Under the pieces are notes generated by a model that was not told the DNA's origin, did not search any database, and saw only the letters and a program-made list of their open reading frames with translations. A DNA stretch of 64,000 nucleotides from NCBI RefSeq assembly GCF_030848805.1, contig NC_092363.1:3596001-3660000 (forward strand), read 5' to 3'. This DNA comes from Temnothorax longispinosus (taxonomy: Eukaryota > Arthropoda > Insecta > Hymenoptera > Formicidae). Shown here piece by piece: positions 28,556-42,126 of this stretch; the stretch's first letter is position 1, and every line of letters starts with the position of its first letter. A program made the position numbers and the translations under genes.

Positions 28556-31500
28556 CATCGGACAGAAAGGCCCCATAATATACTTTACGATTTACAATCA
28601 AGTGCAACCATATAAAATAGCGGGTGTCTGTATACGCGTATAACAGTGTATGACTTATTAATCCCGACGCGACTCCGAAAACAAGCGCCGCTGCCATGTG
28701 TTTTAATTAAATGCAATCTCCGTCGAGCGAAATCGAGGACGCTCGGGACCGTGAAATGAGTGATCGCGAAAGACGTGAAATAAATAACGCCAACTATGCG
28801 ATCGATATGCGTCGCAGTTCCACGAAATTTCTACCTCGCCTCGAATTCATCGAGCTAGATGACGGCGCTGAAGGGAGGGATGATATAAGTTCGAATGTGT
28901 GGTACGAACAAAGAAGATCTCTCGATCGCCAATAGATATCGCGGAGACGTTGGGGATATAAACGCATAATACTTGAGAGAGTACAAACGATAGGGAAGAA
29001 GTGCATATTTCGCGAAATGGTAGACTGGTAGAACCCGAGTTACCCGAGTAGATCGTAAAAATAAAGGGGCTGTTCGCCCTCTATTTTCGTGGAAAGCTGA
29101 TACTTTATAAGACATTCCACGGGGTGCGTCCCGCTTAATATTATATCCGCCTTCTTTGATCGTCGATCATCTGTCGATTCAAATTCAGCAATATCCGCAA
29201 AAGCGTGGCGCATGCATTAAACATCTCGCGGGGAGAGCGGCGCGCATCTCGCGACATAATTTTCGGCTCCGTGTAATTCGCGCCGACGCGACAACGTGTC
29301 GTCGAATTACTCGACAAAGCGCACTTCGCGAGACGTCGATTAACTCCCGCGCCGAGGGACGCATTCAATTTTGCCGCATTGAATTACCGGCATAACTCGC
29401 TTAACTCGCACGCAATGATCCCGGCGAAGGGACGGATGCTGGCGGCAGGTGGGCGAGACTAATAGGATCTTTCTTAAGGTCGGGTTAAACTGGATCGGTA
29501 TATGAAGCGGCAGCCATTTAAATGAGGAACTTGAGTCATTAATGGCAGTTACGGTTATTACATCATATCGAACACGCGCGTTCCGCGTCGCCCGGGTTGC
29601 CATGCCGTCGGGCAATTAAGACGCCAAGTTTTTTTTTTGGCGGCACTTCGATAAATCACGATACATGTCTCTCACTCGACCGAAACACTCTCGAGCGGCG
29701 AGCTTTCCGAGCAATTAGAGCAATTGGACATAACAGTTACCGCCGTTACCACGCCAGTTGTACGGTACATGTACGAGAGACGAGCCAGTCACAAAACGAC
29801 ACTCGAACCTGTTGTTTCTTGATTATTTCGTCAAATGCATCACGACCAGAGCACTCTCGATGGGTAATCCGGATAAAAACGGGCGATTTTTTATGCCGCA
29901 AACGTTCGCGCGTGACTCGCAATTTACAACGGTTTCACGACTGCACTACAAGACCAAAGAATTGCTACGAATTAGCGCTGGTAGGCAAGAGGACTTACCA
30001 GGTCGGAGAAATAACGGTGCGATAAACCAAGCGGATAATCCAGCGGAGAAGCGAATACGAATTAATATTCGTTGATGTGTGAGAGCAATCAAATTTCTGC
30101 GAGAGTAACTCTCGAAATATGTAAATAGTCCGAGCCACAGAAACGGCCGCGATAACAAAAACGATAAACTGACTTTGCGGGAGCTTATGCCCTTTTCCTC
30201 CACCTCGTGCCTCATGTGACCGGCGAATTAAACGCGAGCGACACAACCGCATGCGAAACCGACGCGTACATGCTCGCGGAACTTTTATCTACCGCACACG
30301 AAAAGGATTGAAAATGCTCGATGCGCTCGAGAGGGTTTTAAAGGGTTTAAAGCCGGTCGGCCGGGATCCTCTCCCCCTCGGCTTTGATTGAAATCAGTTT
30401 GTCGCGATTTTATTACCTGGGGATGGACGCGGTCGCGCATCCGCGGTACTGGCCGGCGCTACGCGGCGCATCGGCGCAACCCTGGCGTTACGGATAAACC
30501 TCCCTGTATTCGTCGTTGGCAATAAAAAGCTATATCATAGGCCAGGTCCAGTCGAAGCACGTCCGCCACACGATTCTTTTAAGCGACATTCACACCGTCG
30601 GGCAAAATAACACAGAACGATCGAATGAGCGCGAATAGGGATTACGAGCTTTCGATCGAAAGCTATTTGTTTAGAAAAGGGTAACGACGAGGAAATCCAC
30701 GGGAATGGTTCGTGCTTTCATCGAGCCAGATAACGTAGCCGATCTTTTCATTCGGTGATAAAACGAAATCCTAGAAACGTCAGACCTTCCACTTGTTTTA
30801 CAATGATTATATTCACACGCTACGTGCTTTACGACTGTGATATTAAGATACACATTTTGTGCCAAGTATATGTATCATATGTAAATAAAACGTATATATA
30901 AAATATATTTAGAATGTATGTATAAAAGATATATTATTATGCCTAATACTTGAACCGCTTAAGAAAATGCCTATATATTATACATATATTGTATATTATA
31001 TAAAAGTTTCTTTTCTAATATCTGCTCGATGTCACGGTTGTTTGAATAAGTTTCGTAATAAAATTTTTGCTAGAATAACTCTATTCGAAAAGGAAGTGCT
31101 CGCAATTTCTTTCTTCGCGATTGTATGAATGCAGCCTTAGTGAACACGCACGTACGCACACCTGGCCAATCTTGTAAGTCCTAAAGGATAGCGAAATGCA
31201 ATTTTGATTGTGTTGTGCCGTCGTTTCCTACGATGGCTAAACCGAATGCATGGCTTATCTGTACCCGTTTTGCCACGATATTATGTATACGACAATGCAA
31301 CCTTGTTGCACAATTTTACGGCGAACATGTCTTCATATACTTTACATAAAAGATGTATGATATATATTGGAAGAAAAAGTTATCGTTTCTTAATTAAACG
31401 ACGTATCATCATGGTAGATTATCCACGATCGATATGCAGCTTGCCTAATGTTGCAAATAAATGGCAAAATATTGTTGAAATTTTTGTATTCTTATATGCA

Positions 31501-32170
31501 AAACATTAAAATATAAGTATGTAATTTTCGTTTATTTTTATCAGTTGTTCGATATTGATGCAAAGTCTCTTTATATTTTTAAACATGTATTATTAACATG
31601 AAGAAATTTATACAATATCCAATTCCTGTTTATGTGTATATAAGAGTATTCTATTTTTATATATATATATCCATTGCATTCACATGTATCTCTTTTTATA
31701 TGCATGCTTCTTTAAACATTAAGTTTATGGATAGATAATCTTAGCGTACTAAACAAACACTTCGCACGTGCTATCATTGATAAGAGCGCCTTACAGTAAA
31801 GCAAAATTTATTCTGCAACGCGTTTTGACAGTTTACGGCGTTCTTAATAAACGAGACTTTCTATTTGACAGATTATATGTACGACTTGTTACGGTAGTTC
31901 TTGCAACCGCTCGTAACGAGAGTTGGTATACAAGACGGCCAGGTATACAAGCGATTATTTATGTAAAGAACGGCATGCGAAACGGGCGATTTTGCGGGCG
32001 TTAAAACGGGAAAAATGTTACTCCGTCGCTTTTAACGGCGCGAGTATACGATTTACGTTGAGATCCGTCACAGAGCGCGCATCGACGGCGCTTATCGTGT
32101 TTGCGTTTCAATTGACTGCGTGTGCAACGTGTGCACGCGAAGGTTTCGTACACGATGAAAAGGGGTCGAC

Positions 32171-32231
<61 letters not shown>

Positions 32232-32238
32232 AAGAGAG
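32171..32238. repeat. Long GA microsatellite (about 68 bp)
   Basis: A polypurine GA tract with a few AAA interruptions, the longest simple repeat in the window. It generates artificial Glu-Arg or Ser-Leu open frames on the two strands. Confidence 0.95.
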
Positions 32239-34310
32239 GTGGCTCGTAAAAACGGTCCATAAAAGCGCTGCAATCGCGGCGAAGTACGGCTGTAACTGAC
32301 GTGAAGGTCCGGCTTCGCTGCAAAAATATATTTTATCCACGCCAGCGCAATGCGATTTCGCGATACGTTACATTACGTTACGTTTACTCGGACGTCTCGA
32401 TGCGAGACACGGTCCTTTTATTTATATCTGACCAATCAAAAACGAAACGAAGGCGCGGGTAACGCCGCTTTTCATCGCGAGTCTTTTAACGCGGATTTCA
32501 AAATGTCACGGCGCTCAAAGAAATGTAAGAAAAACTTGGAATTGTCGTTTATTGTATATAACTTCGCCTCAATAACATGCCCCACGAATTTAAAGATTGA
32601 AAATGAGAAGACGAATTTATTTGATTGTCAGTCCATAAAGCTGGAAATGTTTGATAGGCGTCACGATTGTCAATGTGAATAGATTCGCACACACATTATT
32701 TCAAATAGGAAATCTTGTATACGATTTGCTCGCTGTGTTATTTATCGAATACAGGATGTATTGTAGCAATGACAATACAGAGCACGAATTGAACAAAGCC
32801 AGTTCCGTTTATCGATTTAATCTAATGAGTATGCATACGTACAGAGGAGAGTATAGGATTATACAATATATAATATGCAATGTTCATATATGCAGATATC
32901 TCAATTACTAATAGTTACAGATTACTCTCCTTTATCCGATTAACTGGATAATCTTGTGATAGAATTATCAGTAATGGAAATAATTAATTATTAACGAAAC
33001 CTATTAACAAACCTACACGCGTAATAAATCATAAAATCGAACGTTCCACTTATGCTTGCGTAAAATGTAAAATAATCCAAGTACCTCGAAGCGAATTTCC
33101 TTGTCTATACGTAAACTAATACGTAAAATAACCTTCGGCGAGACGAGCGCGATGTGGGGTGAAAGCCAACAAAGGATGTCCGCGAAATAACGAGTCAGGA
33201 AAAGTGCGCCGTCATTTAAGCACATCAAATAAATACGTAAATGCCTTTAAATAATTATCGCCGAGCGCCCAGAACGCAGCCCTATTGATCGCGCGGCGCC
33301 GCGCGTCGCGGTGTCCCTAAAAAGTAAATAGGAACGCTATTTCCTTTCTCCGGCAGCTAAATAACGAGAAAATGGAGAACGGGGATGCGTCTCTTTTTAA
33401 AAACGCGAAGCGTCTCAGCGTATTACATTAGGATGAGGAGTATAATAGAGAATAATAGGATGTCTACGGTTTCGTTCTCGCAACTGCGAAATTTCCCTCG
33501 ATGCTTTTAATGATAAACGCACACCGCCGCGCCACCGCCGCGCCCCTTCGGCGAACGTTATCTCACCACCTGTCAAGGCTCATAGCTAAGGCGAATGCCA
33601 CCTTATATTCAACTCTAACGTTACACTTACTAAACTATCAGATGTTACGCCTGACTCGTTAAGACACTATCCCATACGGCCAATTTACTCGCGCGCGAAT
33701 ACTGCTCTCTAGTAAAGTTATCCCGTTTAGAACGTATCTATATGTACATGTATAGCGTCCTATGGCAATATCGGTCCTCTCACCTGCATTAACATATTAA
33801 TAACGAAGCGTATGTAACATTACACTTCACGCTATTGTTAGTTAATCTTGCATTAACGATCTACAAATGAATCTGTCTATACGTTTGCTTTATAGCGACA
33901 AAATAAGTGAATAGTTATAATTCAAAATATTGAATGTCAAAAATTGCGGTTTGAATTGTAATACAATATATGAAGATACCTAATAAATCTGCAAATATTA
34001 ACCTTTTCTTGAAAAATAAATATTTAAATTTGATTACTCGTAATACTCGTAATATATACAATTACACCGTGTCTATATATCGTACATCAACTCGATTTTA
34101 ATTGATTATGGCGCGCATGTTATAATAATTATCGTAATTAAACCAATAATATTTACATCCATTTGCAATCCAATTTAATATGTAGTGCACTCGAAAGTTA
34201 ATTTAACTATTAATGAAAGTGGGTAATAAGTCATTTCGGAATTCATGATATTCTGAATCGCGCAAAACCATGCAAATGGCGCTCTTTTAAATACAAATTA
34301 AGATAAAATA

Positions 34311-34370
34311 ATGTACATATACATGAAATACATTAAACAAATGTACATATACATGAAATACATTAAGCAA
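34311..34370. repeat. 30-bp tandem duplication
   Basis: Two adjacent 30-bp units (34311-34340 and 34341-34370) match at 29 of 30 positions; the difference is A to G near the end of the unit. Each unit contains ATGTACATATACATG. The high identity suggests a recent local duplication. Confidence 0.9.
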
Positions 34371-37300
34371 TGACATGAGTATAGCCGCAATTTTCGTCGG
34401 AGCAATTTATCGATTTCACAGCCTTTTGATGTGCACACATAAATTGCAGCATCACTTTGCCGGCTTTTGAGCGGTTGGAGAGGCTGACGTGGCCTTTTTG
34501 ATACATCAGAAACCTCATCTCGTAAAAAATATAATGGCAATGGATAATTTTGACATTAGCGCAAAATCGTTACTCTCATTCAATTTGGTACGTCTAGTCG
34601 CGGCAAAGTGCTACCTGTTTGCTGGCGTACACTTAATCCACTGATATTACAGTCACCATAAGCTGTTAAAGCCGACGTTTCTCTACACGTTGCGTACGTA
34701 TACGTATATAGACGTCGCGTTATTAATTTTATTGTAACGGGAAAACGTTACGAGAAGAAATACGTTTCTTAGCTACGAACGAAGCGGCCAACCGAAACAC
34801 AAATAGATCGTAGATCTTGCACGAGTCGCTTAAAAATAATTTGCATGAATCTGAAATTCGTTTCCGCGCACACGCGCGGCGTCTCGGCGACCTCGTCTAT
34901 GGCTGTAAATTACGGAAAGGATACGCGTCGGTTTTTCTCGATTTTTCTGTCTTACCTACATTAATCTTCCCTTCCACTGCGGCGGCGTAAGAGAAAATAA
35001 GATTGATGAGCAACTCGCCTTAATTAATGCGAAGCACCGGTTGGGATGGTACATCAAGGAGGTGAGCAGGAACTCAATCGCGCAGCTTGATTCAAATTTA
35101 AAAGGGGGGGTCCGCGCGGCAACATTGTCATTATTAAATCAGCCCCCACAGCTTTCCGATTTCAATGGACGGATATGCGAGCTGGATCGTGCATTTCAAT
35201 TCATGCATTTCAGATATTATCCATATTTCAAAAATTCTCCTAGCTCGGCCGAAGTCATCCTTAGACCCGGGACAGTATTAACACGTTCCGGAATATATCC
35301 CCCATTCTTTATCATTCTGTTTAGAGATTAATTGTTCTACATTATACGCGCCCCATTCTACGTCGCCCGCCATCTCTTTGCCGTTATCAAGACGTTATTT
35401 AATGGATAATTTTCGTTGCACAAAGCACCCTACTCAGACGGCTTAATTAAGAAGAGTAATTATTATGTAGTCTGTAGCTACTTTCATTTTTATTATATGG
35501 AAATTACAGTTTTGTACTTTCGTTTTATTAGCCGAAAGAGATACCAGACAGTAAACTGAGTATTTGCATACGTTGCATGCGTAAAAGACGACCAATTTGC
35601 CTCATTCTAAAATCATGGAGATTAAGAAGATCTCGGTATCAAGAATCTAGGAAATAGTGACTGTTTGGCAAACTCAGTCAACTATTTATTTATTTAGTTC
35701 GTGTTTAGAGGAGTAACTCGGATTAACCGAGACCACATCTTGGCATAGAAACTAAAACTAAAACTGCCTCTTTCCACGTTCTTCAGTGTGCAGTCTCTAG
35801 CTCACTCACTTATATGTTATCTTCTAATGATTTTGTAAGTCAGTGTATAATCCTTGTTAGCTTGCCCACGTTAGATGGCGAATACGCGGGCGGAAGAAGC
35901 CACGCGTTTTCGTAAATTTTAATTATTTCGTGAGAGGGAAACGAAGCGGAGCGCGGGATCTTTTAAAGCGGGTCCCCACTTTAAAATTCGCAAGTACCCG
36001 GCTCTAGAAAAGTACGCCGCAGTATAATATCTCTGATTATACCGACATTAATTATTACGTTTATTACGACTTTCCGCTTATTCAGGGAGGTCCGAGGAAT
36101 ATAAAAATGATGCGCAGCAGCGACGAAGCATATATTTATCGAAGATTAATTAGGTATGTTAATGAAGATACGAAACATCCGGGCGCATGACACCGCGCAG
36201 TTTTATACGGTTGCAGCTGTGGGATCGCTAATGCCATTGCGACCTGCAATAGTCGTTGCGGCACGAAAAATTTTAATGAACAAAAACTCCCCGAGCGACA
36301 AACAACGGATGCAAAATGCGACTGCATAAAAATCCAGCCGTCATGAAATTGCAATCAACTGGAAGTTGTTTATTTTTATACAATCAAGCGTAATGAACAT
36401 TACGAGCCGACGCATAATTGTTTGCCTAACAAAATAATTATCATTGTTCGCTCGCTCGCTCGCGGTATAATACGTAATTCTGCTGTAAATTGCGTATGTA
36501 ATTTGAAAGTACAGTGGGATAATTACATTGGAAGCAGCAACGATAAAAAAAAGAACTACAAGACCTCCTTGGCTCAATTTTTTCCAGATTATAGTTCTGA
36601 CTTGTTCGCTTTATGCAGTATCCAGAAAGTAAAATGCCAAGTTTTCGAGATAAAAAAAATATTTTAGCTCGCTTGGAAACTTGGAAATTTTCTACCTCTG
36701 TCTTCACTATCATATCCACATCCACATTACATAATACTGTTTCACACAGCCTTCGCATCCATCAATGTGGCAAAAGCTTACGAACTACGTCACCAGACCC
36801 TTCTATGTACTTTGTGAGTCTCTCAACGATAAAGAAAAATCGCTCACGAGGGAAAATGATCGACATATGTGTCTGACATGTAAAACAAATATTCTCACCC
36901 TGGAGGCCTAGTCAATACAAATTAGATATGTCCGAAAGATGACGAATAAAATATCTCAGAGCCCGAACTTTTAGAGAGATCATAAATAACAACCAAAGAT
37001 ATACATAATTAATATTAATAGTAATAAAGTTGAACATCTTTCGCGTAAATTTTAGATTACAGCATTAAATTTTCTTAGAGCGTCAAATAACATTTTGCCC
37101 AGAATTCAAGGCTTCACCCGTGAACCAGCGCACCATTGTAAGAAGAGACGGTAACTTATTTGCGAATAATGTCCCTGGAACTCGACATGACTTCTTGCTC
37201 AAATGATGAATTCCGACCGCCATTCAGTTTTAGCCATAAAAACATTCGGCACGGAAGGTACGCCATGTGTATCTCCTCTTGCAAATTTTATCGCGTAAAT

Positions 37301-39772
37301 TTTACGAAAAACTAGCATGTACGGGACATTAAAACGTTAAAAACTACGCATTCCGGCCCGAAGGTATAGAATTTTGTAAAAATTGCGATGAGTATACATG
37401 GAATTGATGCTTCTTGAGCGTTTTACGTGACAGATATACGGCATTACTTCGCAAATATTTTAAAAAGCAATAAAATTTTTTAAATAATTTTTTATTTCAC
37501 GAAGCGCTAAACGCGAAGGTATTTCGAAACATTTAGCGTATTTTTGATATATATGTGTATATATATATAATATATATATAGATAAAATATGTAAAACATA
37601 TACGTATGGTATTCCTCGCAATCCGTCATATTCCTCCAAACCGTTCAATTTGACAGCGTTTTCCTTTCTTCGAGCCTTTTGTCGCGATTCTATCGTTATT
37701 TTTGTTGGAGCTCATCCCATTCGTTGGCAGCGCAAACATACTTATGTACTGTTATCGTTCTCGTTCAGTCGAGGGCATAGGACAAGAGGCATTTCAATTT
37801 CACGTGGTATATATTGCGCCGATGATATTCGCAGAATGGTTTCTCATAAAATTTCTGTTGGAAATATTTCGACCCAACACAAACTTCCGAGACATTTCAA
37901 TCCAGTTATGTGAATAATTGCAACACTGACTGAGGCGATTACACTTTTTCGGAATAACATAAATATCAAACGACACGTTCGGAAAAAAGAATGAAATTCG
38001 GTTAGCAGTTTACACCAATGGAAAAACGACGAAATCGGTTAAATAAATTGATGGAAATACGCATCAGTGAATGGTATGCAATTTCGCGCAGCGACGTATA
38101 ATTCTATTTGTTGCGTTCTAGAATGCCGACGCTGTTTCAAGCGAGGTCTGCAGCTGTTGAATTTTTGTTTTGTTTTTAATTGGCGCAGTATAGTTTAAAT
38201 GGCGTAAAAGTTGCAATGTAACAGTATCCATAATTGTTTAAACAAACGTTGCGCAAAATTGGGTAATTATACGTAAAATTTTTTCATAAAAATTATTCTA
38301 TTATTCCATTATTATATTTTTGATTTCCGCGAAATATATTTGATATCACGTCGGCGAAACGTATGCTGCTGTATTTTTCAATCTGGACATTCGAATAGCA
38401 CGATTTTTTGTCGCTCGTGCAATATAAATAAAATAAATATATTAGACAAAGAATAGCAGACAAAGGATATAATACGTAACATATTTAATACTGAAAACAC
38501 AGACGACAAATAACGAGATTTGTTAGATCCTGCAATTCAGAGTTACGTAGGTGTATATATAACCGCGTTTTTCGTCCTGTATTTCAGAAATCCTGGTCAC
38601 GTACGGTAGCTTTAACCGACCAAAAAGAAGATACACGTTCTTTTTTAGCAGTGGTAACTTATTACACCGGCCAAGCCTTTAAAGTCCTCTCTAATCGTCG
38701 TACCAACGTGCACAGGATTTTTCTTGTTAGCCTACAACCAATAGTCCTGCTCGTGATTCCAAGAGATCAAGTACGAAGCTTCTATTCACACGTACGTTCA
38801 ATATTCCGGAAAGTATTTGCCGTAATTTAATCTAATGGTTTGACAAAATGTTCAATAATTAAACTTCTTTATAATCTTCATTTAACAAATAATTCGTGTA
38901 TTATTACATGTGATTTTAATTGAATTTCTATGCGAGAGAAAATAATAAATATTTTCCGACTAACACATTTCTCTCGACCAATTTCTGATCTGATCGAAGG
39001 AGAGATGTAAGCTTTAAGTCAATAGGCCTAACTTCAAACTGAATGAGTAATTAATCTCTCTCGATCCCCCTATCTGCATAAGCCGAGATTACCGAGTATC
39101 TAATGCACGAGACATCGATGAAGCTTAACCGGCCTAAGCCAGTTGGTGTAACAAGACTGCATCTACTTATATTTGGTCCAACATACAACTATATCTTTGC
39201 ATATCGCACGGCTAAATGTTGCTTATCTTCACCGTTAGCCACATATTTAAATGTACATATTCATACGGCATAATCGCGCTTGAGCAAAGTTTCATAAAAT
39301 ATGCCGCAACCACATTTGTATCTGATAAGCACAAAATGTACACAGTTACACGGAATATCCGTACGCACATGTAGAAAATATTTTCTGTATGTTCTTTAAT
39401 ATTTATAACCTACGCACGAAGAGAAAAAGGATGCGCGCGTTCAAAACATTTATAATAATCAGATTCATAAATAAGTCTGCAAGGCGGGAAATGTTAAATA
39501 TATGTTTAATATCAGCAACAATGCATCTCAAATGAAATTGCATCTAATTAAGTCTAATAATATTACTTTCTTTCTCTATCTTCTTTTCGGCACTAAAAGC
39601 TTTTACTGTTTGCGATTAGCATGGAAATAAAGCCGTGTCCCCTCAGTTTTTATCTTTCCTTATCATTACACGCGGCTCGAGATATGAAACACACGTCGCA
39701 CGGGGGAGGTTTCGAATACATCGTTACCGTCCCGGCAATATTACGTTTCACCGGGTTATATGACCCATAGCG

Positions 39773-39811
39773 AGAAAGAGAGAGAGAGAGAGACAGAGAG
39801 AGAGAGAGAGA
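39773..39811. repeat. GA-rich microsatellite
   Basis: About 39 bp of GA repeat with a single GACAG interruption. Confidence 0.9.
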
Positions 39812-41859
39812 ACCAAAGGGTTAAATACGTTATCGCCGCAATTTCCCTCCAGTCATCACGACCGGAAAATCAGAGCAATGAATACTGTACGCGATAATAA
39901 AACGCGATGCGTACGCGTCACCGGCGGCACCGTTAAAGCGTGCACTTTGGCGTGCATTCGCAATAAATAGTCCGGCAATCGTAGCTGCACCGGTATCGTT
40001 TAAACCATAGGGCAACATTCCGCCCTTTCAACTCTTTTGTATCGCCGTGCGCGTTCGCGTGTCAGGGCGCGGGAAGGCACAGAGCCGGCGAGCGACGTAC
40101 GTTTCGCGGTGCTCATTGTTTCTCGTTTATAAATGCCAACGATGACACGCGTCGAGCCGCGTTTTCGTTTGCACGTTTCGCCATCGTGATTCGTCACATT
40201 TCAAATACTCATTTGTTTTTTCTCGCACACTTTTTTTTACAAAACTATACACGCATTCGTTCTCGCGCAAAGTGAGGGCCAGATTTGCATACGCACACAC
40301 TAATCATTCACATCTCGCTGTTGTGAACATAATAGCGATTATGATAAATTAGAGTATGGCGCGGCGTTAAATTCAAAATTTACCAGGCAACGGACGACAC
40401 CTAACGCGAGGAAAATTTTGCTCGAAGATTAGAGTCCAATGCGTCGTTGCAATATTTTCAAATTTAGCCACTACTGTAGCACAGCAATGTCACATTTTAG
40501 AAATAAATTTATCGCGCAAGGGACGTCTATTTTAACGACCATGTACAATGAATCACATATTGACACGAAATACGAGCAGGTCGTGTCTAATCTGGAGCGC
40601 CGAGCGATACGCCCGCGAATTCAAATGTGTCTCCTAGCGATTCAACCCGTTATTGTCGCTGCTCGCCTATATCGCGGTGACCTGTAAATTTAGGGAGCCC
40701 ATCTAACTCACCGCGACCGGGCCGGGCTCGCCAGCGCCAGCTGCGTACTCTTAAATCCACGAGAAACCATATGCGATCGCGCGGAGGGCTCGCGCGGGAT
40801 GGGTGGCAGAGAGCGCGGTATTAATTTCCCGGTAGCGATCGTGCGGTTGCACGGAGCGAAAGCGGCGAACCTGCCTCGCCATGCGTGAAATTGCAACCGC
40901 CACGCCATATCGGGCGTGCGTATTCGGCCCCGAAATTTTAATTTCGCATTTCCACCTGACGTGACATCGACGGGGCGCGTAAAAAGCGGATTGTCACTTG
41001 GCGATTAAGCGGTGTCGGCGGCGAGATCTCGCCAATCGCGAACGAAATTAGTGCCTCGCGACCAATTGCGCGTCCGCCGCGAGGCAAATATGAGAATCGA
41101 GTTCGTCCACAAAGAACTACAGAACGATGCTGCACCGCGAAATTTCGAGTTTCCGCGTAGTTTCCTGCTGTGGTATAGAGACTTGCGGTCTACGCCGCCG
41201 CCACCGCGATTCTCTATTCTGCTGAAGTCTGTATCAAGTTACGGAGATGTCTCCGCTTGCAATTGCTCCTCATTCAAAGCCAGCGTATCTCGCAATCGAT
41301 GTGACTGTAGTCGATTCCCATGACGAATATATCAGAATCCGAATATCCGTGATTACCACTACTTCCCCCCGAAGAAGTTTTATGTATAATTCTTAATTTA
41401 AAAAAAACCTTCATGGAGAGAATCCGCATGGGATTTACGTGAAATTAGATCAGGATTAGATCAAGATAGATGGCTTGAATCCAATACGGACCGAGCATGG
41501 ATATAGTTTAAATTATGCAGAGTAACTATCGGTCGAAACTGGACCTATCCATTGAGAATACTGTCGAGAGAGTCATCAGCATAAACTGGATCGGGATAGA
41601 TCTGGAGCAAATATAGTTCAGATATATTCAACCCGATTTTATTAGTAACATTTTTATACTTTTATCTTCCTTAACTACAGTTTCTATTTTATGCTTTAGT
41701 TAAATATACCTCACGATAACGCAAATGTTATTTTTGTAAGAATGATATATTTTGCATAGCTTAAAATGTAATGGATTATATTTTTTTTTACAGCTTCTTT
41801 GTCTTCATGGATTAAATACTCCCATTTATTATTATTTTGCTAAAAGTATATATATACGC

Positions 41860-42126
41860 CAGTGAACCTCGAATAACATGACACTTGAATTGCACAAAGT
41901 TTCGAATAATATGATAAAAAATAATAACGACCTTACTTTTTAAAAGTTTTTTTAATAATCCCTTGGAACCAAACGCTCAATTTTATATGGATCTGGAGTC
42001 TTGAGTTACATAGGTTTTAATAGTATAGAATGTGATCTTTATAATTGCATGAATCCTAAGTCTCGAATAACACGGTTTTCAATATCAATACGAACCCAAT
42101 TAATCGTGTTATTCGAGAGTTACTTG
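41860..42126. mobile_element. Non-autonomous DNA transposon, pogo/Tigger-like termini
   Basis: The left end (from 41860) begins CAGTGAACCTCGAATAACAT. The inverse of the right end (to 42126) begins CAAGTAACTCTCGAATAACA, so the two form an imperfect terminal inverted repeat of about 22 bp. Variants of CTCGAATAACAYG occur four times: at both ends, near 41902, and near 42062, where the unit pairs with the right end as a 14-bp perfect hairpin (TCTCGAATAACACG). The CAGTxxxCCTCG-style start is known from pogo/Tigger-type Tc1-mariner elements. A TA follows the right end but is missing on the left. No transposase is present. Confidence 0.6.

Larger units (their letters stand above)
16301..30880. other. 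Gene-poor region, mostly CpG-rich, no supported gene
   Basis: After an AT-rich part (16.3-17.3 kb) the sequence is mostly CpG-rich, with many overlapping sense and antisense open frames dominated by Arg, Ser and Pro, as expected from composition alone. Low-complexity tracts include (CGCT)n at 18101-18120, GA tracts at 19884-19905 and 24167-24195, and C10 at 23881-23890. A perfect 16-bp palindrome lies at 28540-28555. I found no exon with a recognisable domain and no tRNA or rRNA gene. Confidence 0.4.

Noticed and set aside
32100..32340. Repeated Ser-Leu or Glu-Arg open frames
   Set aside because: They are translations of the GA microsatellite at 32171-32238.
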